NCBI GenBank assembly: GCA_965370435.1
Contig: CBDUUP010000123.1
Location: forward strand, 1 to 10,825
Source of the DNA: CBDUUP01 sp965370435
GTDB taxonomy: Bacteria; Chloroflexota; Anaerolineae; Anaerolineales; UBA11579
Length of the DNA stretch: 10,825 bases
Direction: 5' to 3'
A model generated the notes under the pieces. The model ran no database searches and was not told the origin of the DNA. It saw only the letters and a program-made list of their open reading frames with translations. The position numbers and the translations under genes are program-made. Positions 6,761 to 10,825 of the stretch are shown here, piece after piece; within the stretch, counting starts at the first letter, position 1, and every line of letters starts with the position of its first letter.

Positions 6761-6870
6761 GCCATTTGTCTCCTTGCCGAATGCTGGAACAATTTTTACG
6801 TGGAAGACAATATATCAACGCAGGGGTTAAGAACATTGAATTCATTCGAAAAACTAAAGTTGATTGATTT

Positions 6871-6876
6871 GGAGGT
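6871..6876 (+). promoter_or_regulatory. Ribosome binding site deciding the reductase start
   Basis: GGAGGT lies five bases before ATG 6882. The frame also extends upstream to a TTG at 6864, but the Shine-Dalgarno site and the family N terminus (MQYTNLGRTGL) both point to 6882. Confidence 0.75.
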
Positions 6877-6881
6877 ATCAA

Positions 6882-7862
6882 ATGCAATACACCAACCTCG
6901 GCCGCACCGGCCTCAAAGTCTCCCGCATCTGCCTGGGCATGATGACCTACGGCTCCTCCCGCTGGCGGGACTGGGTCCTCGACGAAGAGGAGAGCCGCCC
7001 CTTCATCCAGCGGGCTTTGGAGTTGGGCATCAACTTCTTCGACACCGCCAACATGTACTCCCGCGGCGTCAGCGAAGAAGTCACCGGCCGCGCCCTCCGC
7101 GACTTCGCCCGCCGGGAGGAAGTCGTCATCGCCACCAAAGTCTTCTTCCCCTTCAACCAGAAACCCAACCAGGGCGGCCTCTCCCGCGGCCACATCATGC
7201 AGGCCGTAGAAGACTCCCTGACCCGCCTGGGAACCGACTACATCGACCTCTACCAGATCCACCGCTACGACCATAACACCCCCATCGAAGAGACCCTGGA
7301 AGCCCTCCACGACCTGGTCAAATCCGGCATGGTGCGCTACATCGGCGCCTCCAGCATGTTCGCCTGGCAGTTCGCCCAGTCGCTCTACCTGGCCGACCTG
7401 AAAAACTGGACCCGCTTCGTCTCCATGCAGAACCACTACAACCTAGTCTACCGCGAAGAGGAGCGGGAGATGATCCCTCTCTGCATTGACCAGGGCGTCG
7501 GCCTCATCCCCTGGAGTCCCCTGGCCCGGGGCTTCCTGGCGGGCAACCGCACCAAAGAAGAATACGGCGACACCCTCCGCGCCAAGGCCGACGGCTTCGC
7601 CCACCACATGTACTACCAGGACGCCGACTTTGAAGTCGTTGACCGGGTGGCCGAGGTCGCCGAAGGCCAGGGCCAGACCCCCGCCCAGATCGCCCTGGCC
7701 TGGATGCTCCACAAACCCGGCATCACCAGCCCCATCGTCGGCGCCAGCAAAATGGACCACCTCGAACAAGCCGTCAAAGCCGTCGAAATCAAACTCTCCC
7801 CCGAAGAGATCACCCGCCTCGAAGAACCCTACCAACCCCACCCCGTCCTCGGACATTCCTAG
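6882..7862 (+). CDS. yajO: Aldo/keto reductase, YajO-like
   Basis: This 326-residue cytoplasmic NADPH-dependent oxidoreductase has a (beta/alpha)8 barrel. The catalytic tetrad is in place: D54 and Y59 in FFDTANMYS, K86 in VIATKVF, H127 in LYQIHRYD. Long blocks match the E. coli YajO pattern, including TPIEETLEALHDLVKSG, RYIGASSM, EEEREMIPLC, GLIPWSPLARG and the end ELE/EEPYQPHPVLG-like motif; length is also normal for that family. Family knowledge suggests reduction of aldehydes or keto sugars, and YajO has been linked to 1-deoxyxylulose-5-phosphate formation. The actual substrate here is not readable. It is GC-rich with C-ending codons, like the genes after it. Its first 11 codons recur as relics at 4079 and 5416, so its upstream side has been repeatedly rearranged. 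Confidence 0.93.
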   Translation: MQYTNLGRTGLKVSRICLGMMTYGSSRWRDWVLDEEESRPFIQRALELGINFFDTANMYSRGVSEEVTGRALRDFARREEVVIATKVFFPFNQKPNQGGLSRGHIMQAVEDSLTRLGTDYIDLYQIHRYDHNTPIEETLEALHDLVKSGMVRYIGASSMFAWQFAQSLYLADLKNWTRFVSMQNHYNLVYREEEREMIPLCIDQGVGLIPWSPLARGFLAGNRTKEEYGDTLRAKADGFAHHMYYQDADFEVVDRVAEVAEGQGQTPAQIALAWMLHKPGITSPIVGASKMDHLEQAVKAVEIKLSPEEITRLEEPYQPHPVLGHS

Positions 7863-7867
7863 GAGTC

Positions 7868-7953
7868 TCAGTGGTCTAAAGAGTCTAAGTCGTCTCAGTA
7901 GTCAAAACGACCACTCAGACCACTCAGACAACTTAGACCACTCAGACCAATCC
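7868..7953. repeat. Array of 9-base units arranged as an inverted repeat
   Basis: Four units of type TCAGTGGTC (7868-7903: TCAGTGGTC, TAAAGAGTC, TAAGTCGTC, TCAGTAGTC) are followed by AAAAC. Five units of the complementary type follow (7909-7953: GACCACTCA, GACCACTCA, GACAACTTA, GACCACTCA, GACCAATCC). The two halves can pair into one long imperfect hairpin. The array fills nearly the whole gap between the reductase and the methyltransferase and ends three bases before the methyltransferase ATG. Confidence 0.85.
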
Positions 7954-7956
7954 CCC

Positions 7957-8547
7957 ATGTTCCACAACCTCCCTCAACCTCTCCTGTCCCGCATGAAAGC
8001 GTTGGAAGCCCGCGACGCCCGCGACCGCACCGACGGCACCCCCCGCATGCAGCGTATGCGCCAGATCCCGCCCGAGTCGGGCAAATTTCTGGCTCTGCTG
8101 GCTGCCAACGCCCCGCCGAGCACGATGCTGGAAGTTGGAACCAGCGCCGGGTACTCCGCCCTGTGGATCACCCGCGCCTGCGAAGTCCGCGGCGGCAAAC
8201 TGACCACCTTCGAATTGCTCCCTGAAAAAATAGCCCTCGCTCAAGAGACCTTCCGCCTCGCCGGGGTGGAGGCGCTGGTTGAGTTAGTGTCCGGCGATGC
8301 CAGAGAACACCTGGGCGGCTATGCCGAGGTCGCTTTCTGCTTCGTGGACCTGGAGAAAGAACTGTACGCCGAGATCTACGACCTGGTGGTCCCCAATTTA
8401 GTCAGCGGCGGCCTCCTGGTGGCCGACAACGCCATCAGCCACCGCCACGATCTCCAAGCCCTCCTCGACCGGATAGAAATCGACCCCCGCCTCGACTCCC
8501 TGGTCGTACCCGTGGGGAAGGGGTTGCTGGTCTGTCGGAAGGTATGA
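7957..8547 (+). CDS. Class I SAM-dependent O-methyltransferase (Methyltransf_3 type)
   Basis: This 196-residue protein has the length and layout of bacterial catechol/caffeoyl-CoA-type O-methyltransferases. Motif I is LEVGTSAGYSALW (58-70) for S-adenosylmethionine. E86 in TFEL would bind the ribose. SGDAREHL (112-119) follows. FVDLEKELY (129-137) and LLVADNAI (153-160) supply the D131, D157 and N158 expected to hold the divalent metal. Note DLEK instead of the commoner DADK. The frame is open far upstream inside the reductase gene, but ATG 7957 is the first start outside it and fits the family N terminus. No Shine-Dalgarno site is seen; the 9-base repeat array occupies that place. The substrate is unknown. 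It follows the reductase by 94 bases and may be cotranscribed. Confidence 0.9.
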   Translation: MFHNLPQPLLSRMKALEARDARDRTDGTPRMQRMRQIPPESGKFLALLAANAPPSTMLEVGTSAGYSALWITRACEVRGGKLTTFELLPEKIALAQETFRLAGVEALVELVSGDAREHLGGYAEVAFCFVDLEKELYAEIYDLVVPNLVSGGLLVADNAISHRHDLQALLDRIEIDPRLDSLVVPVGKGLLVCRKV

Positions 8548-8557
8548 CGATAAACCC

Positions 8558-8580
8558 CCCGCAGGTTTGGAACCTGTGGG
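8558..8580. repeat. Small hairpin CCCGCAGGTT/AACCTGTGGG
   Basis: A ten-base stem with one G-T pair and loop TGG sits 11 bases after the methyltransferase stop. It is followed by AATAAACC and has no T-run, so it is either a weak terminator or a dispersed palindrome. It is symmetrical enough to serve either strand. Confidence 0.5.
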
Positions 8581-8632
8581 AATAAACCAATAAGGCTGGT
8601 AAAATTAATCACCATTGATTCTTTTCTCGAAT

Positions 8633-8637
8633 AGGAG
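8633..8637 (+). promoter_or_regulatory. Ribosome binding site supporting a TTG start
   Basis: AGGAG lies six bases before TTG 8644. No in-frame ATG occurs before the conserved GLGTRLRP motif except at codon 12, which would remove the first strand of the Rossmann-like core. TTG is therefore the better start. Confidence 0.65.
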
Positions 8638-8643
8638 TCACCC

Positions 8644-9657
8644 TTGACCGAACAAACCCTAAAAATCGTCATCCCCATGGCCGGACTGGGCACCCGCCTT
8701 CGCCCCCACACCTGGAGCAAGCCCAAACCCCTGGTCACCACAGCCGGGAAATCCGTCCTCGGACACGTCCTCGACATCTTCTCCACCCTCCCCGACCCCG
8801 AAAACGTCGAGTTGATCTTCATCGTCGGCTACCTGGGCGAGCAAGTGGAAGCCTACGTGCAAGAGCATTACCCCTCCCTCACCGCCCACTACGTGCAGCA
8901 AGCCGAGCGCCGCGGCCAGTCCCACGCCCTCTACCTGGCCCGCCAGCATCTCACCGGCCCCATGATGATGATCTTCGTAGACACCCTCATCGAAGCCGAC
9001 CTCTCCGTCATCACCCAGAAACCCGAAGAAGCCGTCGCCTGGGTCAAGGAAGTCGAAGACCCCACCCGCTTCGGCGTCGCCGAGACGGACGAGTCCGGCC
9101 GCGTCACCCGCCTGATAGAAAAACCCGACGACCTCACCAACAACCTCGCCCTGGTGGGTTTCTATTATTTCCCCCAGGCCGAAGACCTGCTCTCCGCCAT
9201 CGAAGAACAAATGGAGAAGGACATCCAGACCAAAGGTGAATACTACCTGGCCGACGCAGTCAACCTCCTGCTGGCCCGCGGCGTCCCCATGCGAGTCGAG
9301 ACCGTCGATATCTGGATGGATGCCGGCCTCCCCGAAACCGTCCTGGAGACCAACCGCTACCTCCTCGATAACGGCCGCGGCAACAGCGAAGAAGCCGCCG
9401 AGAGAGAAGACGTCCTTGTCCTTCCCCCCGTCTTCATCCATCCCACCGCCGAGATCAAAGAGTCGGTCATCGGACCGCACGTCTCGGTAGGCGCGGGCTG
9501 CCGCATCACCCGCAGCCTGATCCGAGATTCCGTCCTGGAGGACGAAGTCGAAGTCACCGACGCAGTCCTATCCGCCTCCCTCATCGGCCGCAAAGCACAG
9601 GTCAAAGGACATCCCCATATCATCAACCAGGGAGATGACTCCCAAGTCACCCTTTAA
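8644..9657 (+). CDS. Sugar-1-phosphate nucleotidyltransferase with left-handed beta-helix tail
   Basis: This 337-residue cytoplasmic enzyme is of the RmlA/GlmU-like NTP transferase family. It would join a nucleoside triphosphate to a sugar-1-phosphate to give an NDP-sugar and pyrophosphate. The signature GLGTRLRP (14-21) with KPKPL (26-30) binds the nucleotide. FVDTL with D113 replaces the usual GDxL metal motif. RLIEKPDD (156-163), GEYYLADAVNLLL (198-210) and DIWMDAGLPE (222-231) follow. Residues 263-320 form imperfect hexapeptide turns (IHPTAEIKESVIGPHVSVGA and onward) typical of a left-handed beta helix, without an obvious acyltransferase histidine. The start is TTG 8644, supported by AGGAG at 8633-8637. 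It is GC-rich like its neighbours. Which sugar and nucleotide it uses cannot be told; cell-envelope polysaccharide or glycoprotein synthesis is likely. Confidence 0.93.
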   Translation: MTEQTLKIVIPMAGLGTRLRPHTWSKPKPLVTTAGKSVLGHVLDIFSTLPDPENVELIFIVGYLGEQVEAYVQEHYPSLTAHYVQQAERRGQSHALYLARQHLTGPMMMIFVDTLIEADLSVITQKPEEAVAWVKEVEDPTRFGVAETDESGRVTRLIEKPDDLTNNLALVGFYYFPQAEDLLSAIEEQMEKDIQTKGEYYLADAVNLLLARGVPMRVETVDIWMDAGLPETVLETNRYLLDNGRGNSEEAAEREDVLVLPPVFIHPTAEIKESVIGPHVSVGAGCRITRSLIRDSVLEDEVEVTDAVLSASLIGRKAQVKGHPHIINQGDDSQVTL

Positions 9658-9692
9658 CGTTTGAACGTTCAACGTTTAAACGTTACCACGTT
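9656..9692. repeat. AACGTT palindrome cluster
   Basis: AACGTT occurs at 9656, 9664, 9671 and 9679, with a degenerate CACGTT at 9687. Spacings are 7-8 bases. The cluster overlaps the stop codon of the nucleotidyltransferase and fills the short gap before the next gene. Each hexamer is its own complement, so the array can fold in several registers. It may be a dispersed repeat or a regulator-binding cluster. Confidence 0.7.
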
Positions 9693-9701
9693 CCACGCAT
9701 T

Positions 9702-9914
9702 ATGAATGATTTGGTCGAATGCCATTCCGGTTACAAGTACGCCGAACGTCCGGTTGCCTTCCGCTGGAAAGGCAACCGCCTGGAGGTGTCCACAATATTG
9801 GCGGACTGGCAGCTTCCAGATGGACGCCGCTTCCGGGTGCTGTCGACAACCGACAGTATTTTTGAACTAAGTTATAATGAACCCAGGGATGAGTGGATGG
9901 TGAAAATCCTTTGA
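9702..9914 (+). CDS. Small conserved-looking protein, 70 aa, resembles DUF6504-type domains
   Basis: This 70-residue soluble protein starts MNDLVECHSGYKYAERPVAF. The pattern ERPVAFRWKGNRLEV (15-29), ILADW (32-36), then LPDGRRFRVL and the end DEWMVKIL looks like a compact beta-sheet domain of the small 'RPVxFxWxGxxxxVxxILxxW' class. The function is unknown. A DUF6504-like relationship is suggested from memory of the pattern and was not searched. It lies 44 bases after the nucleotidyltransferase, same strand, behind the AACGTT cluster, and lacks a clear Shine-Dalgarno site. It ends 49 bases before the convergent minus-strand gene. Confidence 0.7.
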   Translation: MNDLVECHSGYKYAERPVAFRWKGNRLEVSTILADWQLPDGRRFRVLSTTDSIFELSYNEPRDEWMVKIL

Positions 9915-9963
9915 TGGTTTGATAAATGGGTTCTCCTATTCCTAGGGAAAAGAAGAATCAAGA

Positions 9964-10825
9964 TTACTTCAATAATTTGGGTAGCCACTCGTTGCGCCGG
10001 TTATCAATTTCGTCAGTTAGTTCATTCAGCGCAGCGTCTCGCATTTGATAATAACGACTGCTGTTTCTTTTTACGTGAAATGTGTCCCCAAGCGCTTCGG
10101 GGATTTCAGATTTACTTCCCCCTTGAATATAAAGGCCATTTAGGAAAAGCCACCAGATAAAACGATCAGACTTTAATGGGAATAGATCATTAAAGGGTTG
10201 ATGATCTGAAGGAGGAATCCGGTTTTTCTTATCGAGTTTCTTTTTATAGTTTGCTCGGATATGATTGAGTAAAGACTTCGTCAGTGAACCTGGTTCTTTG
10301 AATCGAGTTTTGATTTCCTTTGGCTGGAAAAAAAGTTCTTCACGCTCTGCTTGGTCAGTGAGAACATCAATAGTTTCTCTTGTTACCCGCCGCAGGGTTT
10401 CAGCAAGAGATTTTGGCGAACACTTGATAGATTCCACTAACCGTTTAATTGGCTCGCCTTTATGAAGATCTTTAGGCGAATTATAGTAATTTCGCAAAAT
10501 ACTTTGGACAGCTTCCCAGAGTTCTACGTATTTTATTTCTGGCAAATCTGGATATGAATCGATGACGTGATGCTGAAGAAATTGTTGGAAACGCCTAGGA
10601 TCCCACTCGTCTTTATAGATTATCCGCTTTAGATTGGAATATTTGTGATAAAGCTCTGCGGGTGCCAATCTCTCATATATTGTTATAACGACTAATGGAA
10701 TACCTCGTTTATCTGCTTCGTCCAAGATGGAGAGACCTCTATATTTCTCTTCTATTGACGCAAATAAAGGTCGCTTGTTGGAAAGCTTTAAATCTATTGA
10801 AATGACATCTACTTTGTCATGTAAT
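9964..10825 (-). CDS. Receiver-domain protein with unknown C-terminal domain (5' end outside window)
   Basis: The minus-strand frame is open to the window edge, so the gene is partial; 286 residues are visible. A TTG at 10725 would be an internal false start, because coding continues upstream of it. The first 85 or so visible residues look like the second half of a response-regulator receiver domain: VDVISIDLKLS holds the likely phosphoacceptor aspartate (visible residue 11), GIPLVVITIYE the conserved threonine (48), and RIIYKDEWD the lysine (71). The remaining 200 residues form an unrecognised, mainly helical, basic domain containing RFIWWLFLNGLYIQGG and ending NRRNEWLPKLLK. It has no helix-turn-helix or GGDEF-like motif that can be seen. 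The gene is AT-rich compared with the neighbouring operon and convergent to it, which suggests a different origin. Output function unknown. Confidence 0.82.
   Translation of the reverse strand, partial: LHDKVDVISIDLKLSNKRPLFASIEEKYRGLSILDEADKRGIPLVVITIYERLAPAELYHKYSNLKRIIYKDEWDPRRFQQFLQHHVIDSYPDLPEIKYVELWEAVQSILRNYYNSPKDLHKGEPIKRLVESIKCSPKSLAETLRRVTRETIDVLTDQAEREELFFQPKEIKTRFKEPGSLTKSLLNHIRANYKKKLDKKNRIPPSDHQPFNDLFPLKSDRFIWWLFLNGLYIQGGSKSEIPEALGDTFHVKRNSSRYYQMRDAALNELTDEIDNRRNEWLPKLLK

Noticed and set aside
6699..7436. Long minus-strand frame opposite the reductase gene
   Set aside because: It is a shadow of the GC-rich reductase coding strand, low-complexity in Gly/Val/Ala/Asp, with no recognisable domain.
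7868..7953. CRISPR array
   Set aside because: The units are nine bases, contiguous and without spacers, so this is a simple repeat array.
7486..7956. Upstream extension of the methyltransferase frame
   Set aside because: It reads through the reductase gene in another frame as Pro/Ser/Arg-rich sequence and then through the 9-base array. The family N terminus fits ATG 7957.
8558..8580. Rho-independent terminator after the methyltransferase
   Set aside because: The stem is good but the following bases are AATAAACC, not a T-run. It is kept only as a hairpin.
8659..9480. 273-codon minus-strand frame opposite the nucleotidyltransferase
   Set aside because: Glycine- and valine-rich shadow of a strongly supported gene on the plus strand.

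Overview
The window reads like chromosomal DNA of a free-living, probably anaerobic bacterium. The best guess is Chloroflexota, class Anaerolineae. This is an inference from the mix of GC-rich, C-ending-codon genes, a very long PAS/GAF/HD-GYP sensor, weak or absent Shine-Dalgarno sites at several starts, and many short dispersed palindromes between genes. No rRNA, tRNA, CRISPR array, transposase or integrase gene was seen.

Region by region. Bases 1-850 hold no confident gene. They carry a REP-like inverted repeat (43-140), a GGGGCGGAC hairpin (208-228) and a hairpin-rich stretch with a doubtful small ORF (about 390-592). Bases 851-3964 encode a 1037-residue cytoplasmic sensor with four PAS domains, two GAF-like domains and a catalytically complete HD-GYP cyclic-di-GMP phosphodiesterase. 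Bases 3965-6881 are a mosaic accessory segment. It holds a small PD-(D/E)XK nuclease-like gene, a SUKH (SMI1/KNR4) immunity-type gene and an AT-rich gene for a larger PD-(D/E)XK-like protein. These are separated by two truncated copies of the 5' end of an aldo/keto reductase gene and by a relic of the small nuclease's 3' end. Bases 6882-9914 return to GC-rich, codirectional housekeeping-type genes: a YajO-like aldo/keto reductase, a class I SAM O-methyltransferase, a sugar-1-phosphate nucleotidyltransferase with a left-handed beta-helix tail, and a 70-residue small protein. The gaps between them hold short repeat arrays. Bases 9964-10825, minus strand, hold the 3' part of an AT-rich gene for a receiver (REC) domain fused to an unrecognised effector domain. 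Its 5' end lies outside the window.

How it fits together. The sensor would couple small-molecule or redox cues to c-di-GMP breakdown. The nuclease-SUKH pair resembles an orphan toxin-immunity module, and the 385-residue nuclease-like protein resembles a restriction or defence factor. All three sit where copies of the reductase 5' end recur, as if this point upstream of the reductase repeatedly gains cargo. The most notable signal is that architecture: two reductase-head relics, truncated at the same codon and joined to the same hairpin, bound a 1.3 kb nuclease/SUKH segment. Inside it, a second copy of the nuclease tail differs from the first only by synonymous changes.
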